Source of the DNA: Gabonibacter massiliensis
GTDB lineage: Bacteria; Bacteroidota; Bacteroidia; Bacteroidales; Marinifilaceae
DNA: 57,051 nt
Direction of reading: 5' to 3'
Assembly (NCBI GenBank): GCA_001487125.1
Contig: LN913008.1
Span: 1 to 57,051, forward strand
This document shows, in pieces, positions 1 to 9,224 of the stretch. Below the pieces are notes generated by a model, which did not search any database, had not been told where the DNA came from, and saw nothing but the letters and a program-made list of their open reading frames with translations. Every line of letters starts with the position of its first letter. Position 1 is the first letter of the stretch. The translations under genes were made by a program, and so were the position numbers.

Positions 1-90
1 GTATTTAACTCCATGTTACATGGTTACTCTTGCTAATAAAAATAACGATTCTCAATAAACCGCAAGCGCGACAAGGTTAACGACTATTCA

Positions 91-118
91 GGGGACAAGT
101 CAAACGTCCCCTGTTTTT
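91..118 (+). terminator. Intrinsic terminator-like hairpin
   Basis: A 6-bp GC-rich stem (GGGGAC at 91-96, GTCCCC at 106-111) with a 9-nt loop is followed by five T at 114-118. It would end a plus-strand transcript entering from the left of the window. No gene upstream of it is visible. Confidence 0.55.
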
Positions 119-320
119 ATTTCCAAGCCTCTAAAACCCGATAACACGTGAAAAAAACGATCCTGCGATTGGGATTACGAGAATAATATTTTAAATTTGT
201 TATCAATAATAAATTTAAAACCAATATTGGCAGCGAATTAATCCCGGTTATCTTAAATAAGATCACGATACAGGACTCCGCCCATAACGGTTTTGACGGA
301 CGTGTTACAAGATACGTTCT
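119..320. other. Gene-free stretch upstream of the Rhs fragment
   Basis: No convincing gene, RNA or promoter was found. The Rhs reading frame is closed by a TGA at 294-296, so any earlier part of an Rhs gene is not continuous with the downstream frame. The base composition becomes GC-rich only from about 360, where the Rhs core starts, which fits a recombination junction near here. That last point is inference. Confidence 0.4.
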
Positions 321-1367
321 TTGACATACAAGAAAAGTAGTGCCGGAGTACAACTCGAGTCGGCCAATTTCGGCAGCGGCGTAATCCGGGCAAGCAACTC
401 CACCAACGGCGGGTTCGAGGTGAACTACTTTTTGAACGATCATCTCGGCAGCGTCAGGGTGATTGTAGATGACAACGGGAACGTGAAGGAACGAAACGAC
501 TACTACCCCTTCGGCGCCAGGCACGCCCGGGCAGATTACGCCCAACAAGGAGGAAACCGTTACAAGTACAACGGAAAGGAGGAACAGACCACGGGCAACC
601 TCGATTACCTCGACTACGGCGCCCGCATGTATGATAACAAATTAGGACGCTGGTTCACCGTCGACCCCATGACCGAGAAATATTACTCGTTGAGTTCTTA
701 TAATTATTGCGCGAACAACCCCGTTTTGTTTGTTGATCCGGATGGACAAGACATGGATTGGTATAGAGATCCAACAGGAGAAATCAAATACGATCCCACG
801 ATACATTCCGCAAAAGAAATGAAAAAGAAAAAGATAGAGGGAACTTATTTGGGAAAAACTTATACAGAAGGAAATAACTATTACAGCTTGTTCGGACACA
901 TGATGAATTTACAAAACTGGGAAGGACGTCTCTATCAGAAGATAGACGAGTCTCTAATATCACACGCAAATTATATAAAAAGAATGAGTGAATTTGATGA
1001 TGATCCAGATATCTTTAAAATGGAACCTTTGGAGCGTTCTGTCAATTTTGATATTGGGATTCCGTTCAAAAGAGATACTTGGGGATTGGCAGAGAATAAT
1101 ATTCATATATTTGAATATGAAGGGAGTACCGGATATTATTTCATGAACGAAGTTCCTAACGGGATGTACGGAAAATTTGACCGTGGAGATGACAAGTATA
1201 CGCATACTAAGGCTATTAGTAATATGGGATTAAAAAGTGGTTACAATATGTATATTAGAAAAAAATTAGATCCTCAGTCTAGTATTGTCACGTTTGTTTT
1301 TCCAACGTTAGAAAGTAAAAATAAATTTTATAAGAAATGGCAAGAAGAATTTTTTTATTCAAAATAA
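321..1367 (+). CDS. Orphan Rhs core tip with unrecognised C-terminal (toxin-like) domain
   Basis: Residues ~35-142 match the end of an Rhs repeat-associated core: NDHLGSVR (39-46), DYYPFGARH (60-68), NGKEEQ (84-89), LDYGARMYDNKLGRWFTVDP (97-116) and the closing NPVLFVDPDG (133-142). In Rhs proteins this boundary precedes a variable toxic tip; here residues 143-348 form such a tip, Lys/Tyr-rich and AT-rich, with no fold I recognise. A whole Rhs protein exceeds 1,000 residues, so the shell and secretion parts are missing. The open frame begins at a TTG with no ribosome-binding site after an in-frame stop at 294, so it may be an unexpressed cassette awaiting recombination with a full Rhs gene. 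The 3' end overlaps the next gene by 31 bp. Family call is sure; toxin role is inferred from position. Confidence 0.75.
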   Translation: MTYKKSSAGVQLESANFGSGVIRASNSTNGGFEVNYFLNDHLGSVRVIVDDNGNVKERNDYYPFGARHARADYAQQGGNRYKYNGKEEQTTGNLDYLDYGARMYDNKLGRWFTVDPMTEKYYSLSSYNYCANNPVLFVDPDGQDMDWYRDPTGEIKYDPTIHSAKEMKKKKIEGTYLGKTYTEGNNYYSLFGHMMNLQNWEGRLYQKIDESLISHANYIKRMSEFDDDPDIFKMEPLERSVNFDIGIPFKRDTWGLAENNIHIFEYEGSTGYYFMNEVPNGMYGKFDRGDDKYTHTKAISNMGLKSGYNMYIRKKLDPQSSIVTFVFPTLESKNKFYKKWQEEFFYSK

Positions 1368-2053
1368 CAATTTGTGTCTTGATACTTTTTTGTGGGTCTT
1401 GCAAGACCCACAAACATATGGCAAATATGGGGAGATATGATTATCCTTTCTTGGATTGGATAATTGACGGGTATAAAATATATTATCTTAAAAGTCCGGA
1501 ATCAAAAGAAGATTTATTAAAGTTATTGAAAGATTATAAAAAAGGAAACAAAGACTATTATCTATCTTACTCGATCTCTAAATTCAAAAAGAATGTAAAG
1601 CGAATAGAATGGGTATCGGATAGTAATTATAGTATGTTAATGGAAAATGGACATATTATTTCAGACTACATTTACCCGTTTGAACCTTGGATGTATAATA
1701 TTTACACGATACCAAGTTATTTGAGAGGGGTGCATTGTTTCGATCGAAATGGAAAACCTGTAAAAAAGAAAATTGAAAACAAGATAAAGCAAGGCATAAG
1801 GGAAATACGTTCTCGTTATCCCCGTGGAAAATACATCATCTTATCTGGAGAGGAGGATGAGAGGTATCTTATACTAAAATATGACCCGATAAACAAATTA
1901 CACGCGTACGGGGAAGATTTTGAAGAGTATGTGAAAGGACCTTACTTTGAAGAAATAGAAGCCTATTTTCAAAAGATAACTAAAAAATATAACTTGTCCA
2001 GGATTATTTTCTCCACTGTTTTATGTTTTCCAAGAGATAGTATTCCAAAGTAA
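1337..2053 (+). CDS. Lipoprotein, probable immunity partner of the Rhs tip
   Basis: A 238-residue protein with an N-terminal hydrophobic segment (about residues 5-18) ending in CGSC, a plausible lipobox, so it is probably a lipoprotein of the inner or outer membrane. The rest is Lys/Tyr-rich and soluble-looking; no family recognised. Its ATG at 1337 lies inside the last codons of the Rhs fragment (31-bp overlap, different frame), which suggests translational coupling. Small genes immediately behind Rhs C-terminal tips usually encode the cognate immunity protein, and a membrane-anchored one would imply that the toxin acts in the periplasm or at the envelope. The function is inferred from position only. 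An intrinsic terminator follows at 2089-2145. Confidence 0.55.
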   Translation: MARRIFLFKITICVLILFCGSCKTHKHMANMGRYDYPFLDWIIDGYKIYYLKSPESKEDLLKLLKDYKKGNKDYYLSYSISKFKKNVKRIEWVSDSNYSMLMENGHIISDYIYPFEPWMYNIYTIPSYLRGVHCFDRNGKPVKKKIENKIKQGIREIRSRYPRGKYIILSGEEDERYLILKYDPINKLHAYGEDFEEYVKGPYFEEIEAYFQKITKKYNLSRIIFSTVLCFPRDSIPK

Positions 2054-2088
2054 ATGATTTGTATTATTCTTTGATTCTATAAAATTCA

Positions 2089-2145
2089 GAGAGACGATTC
2101 TTCGAGGTTAATGCTAACCTCTTGGAACCGTCTCTCGATTTTTTT
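2089..2145 (+). terminator. Intrinsic terminator after the toxin/immunity pair
   Basis: Outer stem GAGAGACG (2089-2096) with CGTCTCTC (2129-2136), an inner stem GAGGTTA/TAACCTC, then a seven-T run at 2139-2145. It fits termination of the plus-strand toxin/immunity transcript. Confidence 0.8.
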
Positions 2146-2259
2146 AATGGAGAAGTAACCATGAGGAGTGACGGTAACCCACAGGAATAGTGTAACGGTT
2201 ATCACGACAGAGTGAATCGATTCACGGGTAGAGTAAGCAGTAAACCATTCATGCTAAAT

Positions 2260-2303
2260 GATCTCCCCGAGTCGGGGTTCGACTACGGGGAGATCTTAAT
2301 TTT
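2260..2303. terminator. Strong bidirectional hairpin at the end of import locus 1
   Basis: GATCTCCCCG plus AGTCG pair with CGACT and CGGGGAGATC (2260-2295), giving about 15 bp with one bulged A and a 5-nt loop, flanked by AT-rich sequence. It sits between convergent genes, just past the stop of the metalloprotease at 2323, and is the likely 3' end of import operon 1. Confidence 0.65.
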
Positions 2304-2322
2304 AACCGATATAAATTAAACG

Positions 2323-4908
2323 TTACGAATCGGATAGGGATTGCTTTATTCTGAACAACAGGTATTCATAATGCGTTTTGGTTTCGCCCGAAGCTCGGGT
2401 TACTTTGTCCTTTAGCATCGACTCGATATCCAGCAACATTTGATAATAGAGTGAGGAAACCGGATAAGATTTTTGCCGAACTCCCGCTACAGGATAAAAT
2501 CCGGCACGTTCAAATTTGACTTCCCCGGATGTCAATTTATCCACAAATTTTTTACCGTATTGCATCGCCAAAGGAGCTTGTACGGGTATCGCCAAAGCAT
2601 CTTTGGACGAGTAGAACGTGGCGGGAGTCGCACTTACGGTCGAGGTGGTTATTACGCTATTCAAGAAAGCCCGCTGTAAATCGATTTCCTCGCGTGTCAA
2701 GGAACGATTTTTTAACGTTGCTTCCCATACCCATCGGTAGAGATCGTCCATGTACTCCCGGATGGTATATGTTTCGGAGGATTTCTCCGTACAAAATGCC
2801 ACGGCAACGGTTCGATTGAATAAGGCAGAGACGATAAGCGATCGAAAAGCCTCTTTTTTACTCTCCATGATCTCCAGTTCGTTCAGGATTTCCGCTTCAT
2901 CCCACCAGGAAAGATCTTTTGCCAGATCCATCAGGAATTTCACCGACTCTTTTTGTTTTTGTTTAGAGACCATCTCGTAGGGCATACGTCCATCCCCCAT
3001 TTTGACATCCCGAAGATAGCATCCTCCGATCGTTGCAGCCACCTCACGAACTTTGTTCGTGAACAAGTTGTCCACATATCCTAAAAGCTCTTTGCATTCG
3101 CTCGTTTCGGTATTATTTTTCAAATACCATTCGTGGAAATGTACCAGAGCCGATTTTATATTTTTTACCAGGTAACCGAGAGCCTTCACCTGATCGTCGC
3201 CTAAATCTCCCGAAACGACTGAAGGATCAAAAGAGGGGTAGGAGATTAGTTTTCTACTGAACCTGCAATAAGGATCTTTCAGCCCCTCGCGTATCCATTT
3301 GTCCAACTCGGGAGTTTCATCCTCAAAATTCTTTCCGGATATAGGTTTATACAACCATTTGATCGCGTAAAAATCATATGGTCCCACACCCTTGGGACTC
3401 ATTCTTACTCCCTTTTTCACATCCTCGGGTTGTGCTATATAGTTGTAAGTGATTCCATCCATGATAGAAGGAGAAAGCCCGTACGTATCGGTAAAAGTGG
3501 GCGAACGCAAAGAATCGACAGGATATGCATAAGATGCTCCTAAATTCCTTGTCAATCCCAGACAACTTCCGACAGCCTGTGTCACGTGGGCTTTCAACAT
3601 CTCTCCTGTCATTTGCAAGGAAAAATTGTCTTGCCGCACGGAAGGGTCGGCCCCCATTGTCTGTGATACCCGATCATTATACATCGAACCGATAACATTG
3701 TTATGGATATAGAGAGAAGCATTCAATATCTCTCCACTTCGAGGATCTTCATGCATGGAGGTCTGAACCGCAGTCATCCACAATACCGAAGGAGAATATC
3801 GGATGGTTGAATGACGAATGTCATTGGCATCAAAATCGGGATCGTTCCCGGGAAAGTTGACCACCCGAATCACATTTTTAAATCCGATCTTTTCAAAGGC
3901 CTGATTCCACTCTTCCGCACCTGCTTTCACGTAAGGCTTCCAGAATTCCGGCATCAGTGAGTCCAGATAAAACACAATCGGTTTCCGAGGTTCCACGAGC
4001 TCTCCGGAAGCATATTTTGCCTCATCCGCCGGTTCGAGTCTCCAACGTTTCGCGAAATAAATCGGTTTCACACCCTCGTCGGTTTTGGAAAAATCGACTT
4101 TCCTGATCGGCATCACCCCGATTCGGGCATCCGCCAACCGAGGACGCATCGGTTGCTCCGGCAATAGTATCAACATCTTATTTACAGTGACACTCACGGG
4201 AGCATTCAGAGCCATCGGGTATTTTCCAAAAACCAAACGATCCACGTCAAATCCCATCTCACAGGTTACGCGAATTTCCTGATCCCTCACCTGAATGTCT
4301 TTTAGAAAAGATCGATCCGCTTGATATTTATGAATGCGAGCCACAAAACCGAATAAAGAATTTCCACCGAAAGCCGTAAACGGATTGGTATAGGCTGAAC
4401 TTTCCAAAAACAACGGGGTGACATCCACTAAAACGGCATTTTTATCCGGTGTCCGTGCTTCGATTTTGAAGCTTTTGTAAACGCCCCCGATGGTAGACTC
4501 CTTCAATGCCTGACTCAATCCTTCGTTATCCTCCGGATCATACACAGAACTGGAAATCAAACGTGCCTGTAACAAAGAATCCAATTTGGTGAAACGGAGA
4601 TGTACGCCTTTTCCGGCAAATTGTCCCACAACACCCTCTCCGTTGTCACTAATCTCCTCTATGGAAGAAGTCAACAAAATATCTTTGTTTAACAACTGAT
4701 TCGGAAATTCCATGTATACTTTACCGTCTATCTGATGAAGTTTCACGAATCCTTCCCGGGTAATGCATTTCTTCCCTTTAAAAAATTTCTGATAGGGAGT
4801 TTCGACCTTTTTGGGGGTCTCTTCTTTTTTCTTTCGTTTGGCAGAAACCTCTAGACTAAGGCCTAAAACAAAGAAAGAAATAATACTGATATAGATTATT
4901 TTTCTCAT
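2323..4908 (-). CDS. DUF5117-type zinc metalloprotease paralogue with destroyed zinc site (pseudoenzyme)
   Basis: Exported protein of 861 residues belonging to the DUF5118/DUF5117/DUF4953 metzincin-like family of Bacteroidetes. The start at 4908 puts the signal peptide (MRKIIYISIISFF) at the N-terminus; an ATG at 4959 would add 17 residues ahead of it. Long stretches match the neighbour at 4970-7609, such as RWRLEPADEAKYASGELVEP and RSPTFTDTYG. Where that neighbour has HEVGHCLSLMHN, this copy reads QAVGSCLGLTRN (about residues 444-455): all three zinc-ligand His and the catalytic Glu are gone (H to Q, E to A, H to S, H to R), and the Met-turn SIMDY became SIMDG. The frame is otherwise intact and full length, so it looks like a kept non-catalytic protein. 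It is the last gene of the operon, 61 bp behind its active paralogue. Confidence 0.9.
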   Translation of the reverse strand: MRKIIYISIISFFVLGLSLEVSAKRKKKEETPKKVETPYQKFFKGKKCITREGFVKLHQIDGKVYMEFPNQLLNKDILLTSSIEEISDNGEGVVGQFAGKGVHLRFTKLDSLLQARLISSSVYDPEDNEGLSQALKESTIGGVYKSFKIEARTPDKNAVLVDVTPLFLESSAYTNPFTAFGGNSLFGFVARIHKYQADRSFLKDIQVRDQEIRVTCEMGFDVDRLVFGKYPMALNAPVSVTVNKMLILLPEQPMRPRLADARIGVMPIRKVDFSKTDEGVKPIYFAKRWRLEPADEAKYASGELVEPRKPIVFYLDSLMPEFWKPYVKAGAEEWNQAFEKIGFKNVIRVVNFPGNDPDFDANDIRHSTIRYSPSVLWMTAVQTSMHEDPRSGEILNASLYIHNNVIGSMYNDRVSQTMGADPSVRQDNFSLQMTGEMLKAHVTQAVGSCLGLTRNLGASYAYPVDSLRSPTFTDTYGLSPSIMDGITYNYIAQPEDVKKGVRMSPKGVGPYDFYAIKWLYKPISGKNFEDETPELDKWIREGLKDPYCRFSRKLISYPSFDPSVVSGDLGDDQVKALGYLVKNIKSALVHFHEWYLKNNTETSECKELLGYVDNLFTNKVREVAATIGGCYLRDVKMGDGRMPYEMVSKQKQKESVKFLMDLAKDLSWWDEAEILNELEIMESKKEAFRSLIVSALFNRTVAVAFCTEKSSETYTIREYMDDLYRWVWEATLKNRSLTREEIDLQRAFLNSVITTSTVSATPATFYSSKDALAIPVQAPLAMQYGKKFVDKLTSGEVKFERAGFYPVAGVRQKSYPVSSLYYQMLLDIESMLKDKVTRASGETKTHYEYLLFRIKQSLSDS

Positions 4909-4969
4909 ATTCAACTTTCTATTTACCATTTCGGATACAATATATTTTACCGTAAGCATGATCCGAAAA

Positions 4970-7609
4970 TCATTTTAAAGCCTTTTCGATCTTGTACATT
5001 AACAAACGATAGTGTTTGCGGGTATCCTCCGATCCGGTATTCACCTTCGTTTTCAACAAATTGTGCGTACGCTTCAAGATATTGTAGTAAACATGCTCCA
5101 TCGGCTTTCCTTTTCGTTGAACTGAAACATAGAGGCTGAATCCGGCTTTTTCCTGATCGATCCTTTCATCCGGACAAGGTTCCACCGGAACGAGTGCTTC
5201 ATTCGTAAATCTTCCCAACACGGACTCCGGCAATTCGCCGTAGATCTCACGACTCCGTTCCTTTATCTCTTCCGGGACCGCCACCATCTGATTTTCTCCC
5301 GCCAAGGCCAAAACACCCAGAGAAGAACCTTTTTCTCCTCTATTGACACCGGAATTAATCATTAGCATCGACAAAAATCGAAGTTGGTATTTTTTCTCTG
5401 TCTCGCTCAATGTTTTGCCCTTTATCGTGGGTTCCCAGATAAAACGATAAAAATCATCCATAAACTCCGCCTCCCCGTAAGGATCCGTCTTTGCTTTCGA
5501 TGCACAAAGATTTAACGCGAACGGACTTCCCATTAACGATTTGAATAGCTCGTCCTCGACAAGATTAGAGATATCTCCGCGCAAAGGTAACCCCTCGTCA
5601 AACTGCATTCCATTCAGCCAGGTCAAATCTCTCATTTGTTCGAATATAAAAGCAACAGCCTGTTTTTGTCTCTCTTTCGGTACCGTAACATAACTCGGAC
5701 GAGCATCTCCGGCATACCGTTCATTCAAATAGATTCCACCGATATTGGCAAACACGTGATTGATATACCGGAAATATTGGTACACGATTTCGTTGTACAT
5801 CGTGGAACGGAACGTGTAGTCATAATCTTTCTCCCCGACCCACTCATTCAGGTGATTCAACAGGTATTTTAGATTCTTGACCCCGTACGTTGCCGATTTT
5901 ATAGGATCGTCTCCCAAATCTTCTTCCATCGAACTCGGATCGATATGAACCTGCAATTGTTGTTTCCCGTACCAATATACAGGATCTCCCGATTTTTCAG
6001 CAATCCAACTACTCAACGTAGCAACTTCCTCCTCGGGAGTCTGAGCATCGAACAAAGGAGCATACAACCACTTTATAGAAAAATAGTCGCTCTCGCCCAA
6101 TTCAGGAGGAGTCAAACGAACACCTCGCTCTTTGTCTCCCGGCTGTGCCACGTAATTGTTCCGGGCATAGTCCATAATAGAATACGTTGTACCGTATTTT
6201 CGCGTAAATGACGGAGAGCGTAACGAATCCGTGGGAATAGAAGAAGAACCCGCCATATTATGCATCAAAGACAAACAATGACCGACCTCGTGACTAACGA
6301 CATAGCGGATACACTCACCCAGCAATTTCTCGTCCATTGTCATCGATCGTACATCGGCATCGGCAGGTGCCGTTTGCAGGAAACGCCAGTCTTGTACCAA
6401 CTTGATCAAGTTGTGATACAGGTAGACAGAAGCATTTAAGATTTCCCCGGTTCTGGGATCCGTCCAGGAGGGGCCCATGGCATTTGCCACTTGAGAGGGA
6501 GAATAACGCACGCAAGAATACTTCAAATTATCCGGATCAAATTCAGGATCATTGGCTGGAAAATCTTTGGTCACTACCGCATTTTTAAACCCGATCTTTT
6601 CAAAAGCCAGATTCCACTTTTCTATCCCTTCTTTTATGTAGGGTTTCCAACTTTCCGGGAAAGTATTATCGATGTAAAACACGATCGGTTTGCGAGGTTC
6701 TACCAGTTCTCCCCGCCGATATTTTGCCTCGTCTTTCGGTTCCAACCTCCAACGATTCGTGAAATAAACCCGTTGTACACCATTTCCTTCATTACTAAAG
6801 GTGGATTTTTCCATCACGAAAATATTTATCCTGGGATCTGCTATCCTGGGACGCATAGGCTCTTCGGGTAATAAAACAAAACTACGGGTCATCACCGCGG
6901 TGAACGGCTTCTTATACGTGTAATAATACCGTTGATCCCTCACGCTTACAATATATGTTAAAGAAGATCTCACGCTTACATTATCCGAGAAAGCTTTGAC
7001 TCCGGCAATCTGAGAATCCGCGGCCTTGTACTCCTTTTCGATCCAAGCCCGACCGTATCCGGTTGCCGGAGCATAAGGATTAAAAGGACCGATATCATCA
7101 TTATCCGACAGCAGGAAGTCTGTCATGTCGATCACCACGTTGGCACTGTCCGGACTAAAGGCCAGAATCTTAAAATTCCGCAAAATAGCAGGTACCGTAC
7201 TCTCTTTTATTCTCTGCTCGATATTGGCATCCTTAGAGATAAAATTAGAGGTAACTGTTCTCAAGTTGATCAAAGAGTCTGCACGAGTAAATACGACATG
7301 CAAAGGCTCACGGGGTTTTTCTCCCACGATAGCAAAACGGTTATCCGTTATTTCACTGACCGTTGAACCCAACAACATCTCTTTATCCAACATCGTTACC
7401 GGCAATTCAAAATAGACCTTACCATCCATTTTATGAAGCGTGATCATTCCGGGAACAGTTTCACAAGCCTTATCCTTGAATAACTTTTGGTATTTCGTCT
7501 CCTTTTGTTCCTGCTTCGAGGAGGTAGCGGTTTTCTTTCTCTTTCGAGCATCAACCGTTAGGGTAAGGCCAAGCATTACCAGTAAAAGAAATAAAATTTT
7601 TAATTTCAT
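4970..7609 (-). CDS. Zinc-dependent metalloprotease, DUF5117/DUF5118 family (active type)
   Basis: An 879-residue exported protein with an N-terminal signal sequence (MKLKILFLLLVMLGLTLTVDA) and a basic KRKK stretch. The order is the short DUF5118 region (about 35-90), DUF5117 (about 100-300) and the catalytic domain. The extended zinc site HEVGHCLSLMHN (residues 440-451) supplies three His ligands and the catalytic Glu441, and SIMDY downstream is the Met-turn. It is expected to cleave proteins or peptides in the periplasm or at the surface. It lies 92 bp behind the PKD-like lipoprotein gene, with a hairpin in that gap, and is followed by its inactive paralogue. Substrate unknown; association with SusCD suggests preparing peptides for import. 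Confidence 0.92.
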   Translation of the reverse strand: MKLKILFLLLVMLGLTLTVDARKRKKTATSSKQEQKETKYQKLFKDKACETVPGMITLHKMDGKVYFELPVTMLDKEMLLGSTVSEITDNRFAIVGEKPREPLHVVFTRADSLINLRTVTSNFISKDANIEQRIKESTVPAILRNFKILAFSPDSANVVIDMTDFLLSDNDDIGPFNPYAPATGYGRAWIEKEYKAADSQIAGVKAFSDNVSVRSSLTYIVSVRDQRYYYTYKKPFTAVMTRSFVLLPEEPMRPRIADPRINIFVMEKSTFSNEGNGVQRVYFTNRWRLEPKDEAKYRRGELVEPRKPIVFYIDNTFPESWKPYIKEGIEKWNLAFEKIGFKNAVVTKDFPANDPEFDPDNLKYSCVRYSPSQVANAMGPSWTDPRTGEILNASVYLYHNLIKLVQDWRFLQTAPADADVRSMTMDEKLLGECIRYVVSHEVGHCLSLMHNMAGSSSIPTDSLRSPSFTRKYGTTYSIMDYARNNYVAQPGDKERGVRLTPPELGESDYFSIKWLYAPLFDAQTPEEEVATLSSWIAEKSGDPVYWYGKQQLQVHIDPSSMEEDLGDDPIKSATYGVKNLKYLLNHLNEWVGEKDYDYTFRSTMYNEIVYQYFRYINHVFANIGGIYLNERYAGDARPSYVTVPKERQKQAVAFIFEQMRDLTWLNGMQFDEGLPLRGDISNLVEDELFKSLMGSPFALNLCASKAKTDPYGEAEFMDDFYRFIWEPTIKGKTLSETEKKYQLRFLSMLMINSGVNRGEKGSSLGVLALAGENQMVAVPEEIKERSREIYGELPESVLGRFTNEALVPVEPCPDERIDQEKAGFSLYVSVQRKGKPMEHVYYNILKRTHNLLKTKVNTGSEDTRKHYRLLMYKIEKALK

Positions 7610-7643
7610 ACAACAGTGATTTTTTTAATTTATAGACAATAAA

Positions 7644-7678
7644 CGTGGAATGGGACAGGACTTTCGCCCCGTTCCACG
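7644..7678. other. Intra-operon hairpin between PKD lipoprotein and protease genes
   Basis: CGTGGAATGGG (7644-7654) pairs with CCCGTTCCACG (7668-7678), 11 bp with one G-U pair. On the minus strand it is followed by CGTTTATTG rather than a clean T run. It may partly terminate the transcript or protect upstream mRNA, letting the surface genes be made in excess of the proteases. Confidence 0.45.
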
Positions 7679-7701
7679 CTATAGATTTCAAGATTTGGTT
7701 C

Positions 7702-9207
7702 TTAATATTGCTTGTAGAAGTGATCCACGATTTTTCCCGGAACTCTCGTTTGATAAATCGGTTCCGGCAATTCCGGAGCCACGAAAGCTTTTTCCGAAAC
7801 ATCCAGGAGATAAAAATCTCCACTATCTAATCCCACTGCCAGCACGTTATCTTTTTGCGAGTAGTCCGACTCAATGGAGGTGATATTCCCGGCAAAACCG
7901 GTACTCAAACGATAAGGATATAGCATCGATGTATTCAGATCGTAATAATACAATTCTTTTCCTTTCCCGATAAACAAATAGGGTCTCGTTCTGAGACGAT
8001 GCCAAACCGATGTTTCGGACAAGAGTGCAGAAGCTTTAAACTCTTTTTTCGTCAACTCCTTACACTCTCCCAGTAAAGGTCCCGCGAAAGAGTAGACGAA
8101 CACCTTTCCATCCTTATCTTTTATCAAAGAAAAGACTGACGCAACACCATTATAACCGGTATTATACAATTGAGAATAGAGATTTTCATAAGCATATAGA
8201 TTGGCGGGGGAAGGAACTCCCGTCGGGAGAGTCTCCGGGGCTGTAACCACGGAGGTACCTCCCGCACTGGATAGAGATCCTCCTTTTACGATCATAAAAG
8301 CTCCTTGTGTCTTATCATACAGTATCATATCGTACATTTCTCCTTTAGGATGGTCATTCAATAAATATTGAGCGTTCACCTTCTGTTTTTTATACTCCAT
8401 GGGAATTGCGACAAAAGAACTATAGTTCAATTTATTACGATCATATATTCTAGTATACACATTTCCATCCTGTCCAATCACAACGCCACAACAATCTCCG
8501 AAAGCGAAGCCTTCCGCTTTAAACCCGACATCCGGTAACATCTCTCCTACAAATTCGGATTTTAAAGTTTTAGTCAATTTCAAATCTTTCGGATCCAAAG
8601 AAACAGATCCTTCGGGACCATCTTGTAGAATCCTAAGCTCATAGGGTTCCCCCCATTTTATTCCTTTTTTGTTCAGTAAGATTCGGTGAGGCCGGGTTCC
8701 CAAATCCCCTCCCCATAAAGTTGAATATAACCGCTGATCCGTTATGTACTCGTCATTCCGCACACGTACCATATTTACCCGGGACTTTCCATTCTCATCC
8801 GACAAAATAAACCATCCCGTTCCGTAAGGACTTTGGTAACTGACACCGATATTCGAGGACCACATCATTCCGGTTGTAGTATCCGTCACGATCAAGATTC
8901 CTTCTACGCTACCGGTCTCTCCCTCGAACACGTAGCTCATGTTCTTTTCGGAGCAAACGCATCCGTATTTTCCAAAATAATAATTGAATTTAAGTACATT
9001 CGTATCTGCATTCGGGTTATCCAGCCTCAGTTTCGGAGTAAAAATAGCCGGTTCTCCATAATAGGGTTTTGCCGTCCATGATTTAAAGAGCACCGTAACC
9101 TTATTTTTCTCCATATCCTTGTAATCGTAATTTCCTTTATCCTCATAGCAAGCAGAGAATAAAAACAAGGTAAATAGCGTTACATATATTAATTTATTCC
9201 ATTTCAT
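7702..9207 (-). CDS. PKD-like family lipoprotein
   Basis: A 501-residue lipoprotein: hydrophobic leader followed by the lipobox FSAC and a charged start (YEDKGNYDYKD), the typical opening of the PKD-like (PKD_2) lipoproteins found in SusCD loci. An Ig/PKD-like region occupies about residues 30-130, followed by a long part that seems to form beta-propeller-like repeats (YGTGWFILSDENG, GNVYTRIYD, NVLAVGLDSGDFYLLDV). It is probably an outer-surface accessory protein that binds ligand for the SusC/SusD pore. It starts 17 bp after the DUF4843 gene. Family assigned by pattern recognition; ligand unknown. Confidence 0.8.
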   Translation of the reverse strand: MKWNKLIYVTLFTLFLFSACYEDKGNYDYKDMEKNKVTVLFKSWTAKPYYGEPAIFTPKLRLDNPNADTNVLKFNYYFGKYGCVCSEKNMSYVFEGETGSVEGILIVTDTTTGMMWSSNIGVSYQSPYGTGWFILSDENGKSRVNMVRVRNDEYITDQRLYSTLWGGDLGTRPHRILLNKKGIKWGEPYELRILQDGPEGSVSLDPKDLKLTKTLKSEFVGEMLPDVGFKAEGFAFGDCCGVVIGQDGNVYTRIYDRNKLNYSSFVAIPMEYKKQKVNAQYLLNDHPKGEMYDMILYDKTQGAFMIVKGGSLSSAGGTSVVTAPETLPTGVPSPANLYAYENLYSQLYNTGYNGVASVFSLIKDKDGKVFVYSFAGPLLGECKELTKKEFKASALLSETSVWHRLRTRPYLFIGKGKELYYYDLNTSMLYPYRLSTGFAGNITSIESDYSQKDNVLAVGLDSGDFYLLDVSEKAFVAPELPEPIYQTRVPGKIVDHFYKQY

Positions 9208-9224
9208 AATCTTACTTTTTAATA

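Noticed and set aside
117-548. 143-codon minus-strand frame over the Rhs core
   Set aside because: It is a shadow of the Rhs coding frame; its protein resembles nothing and has no promoter.
2221-2295. tRNA-like 3' half (GGGGTTCGACTA) near the end of import locus 1
   Set aside because: The T-arm would not pair and no acceptor or anticodon arm is present; the bases instead form a long terminator hairpin.
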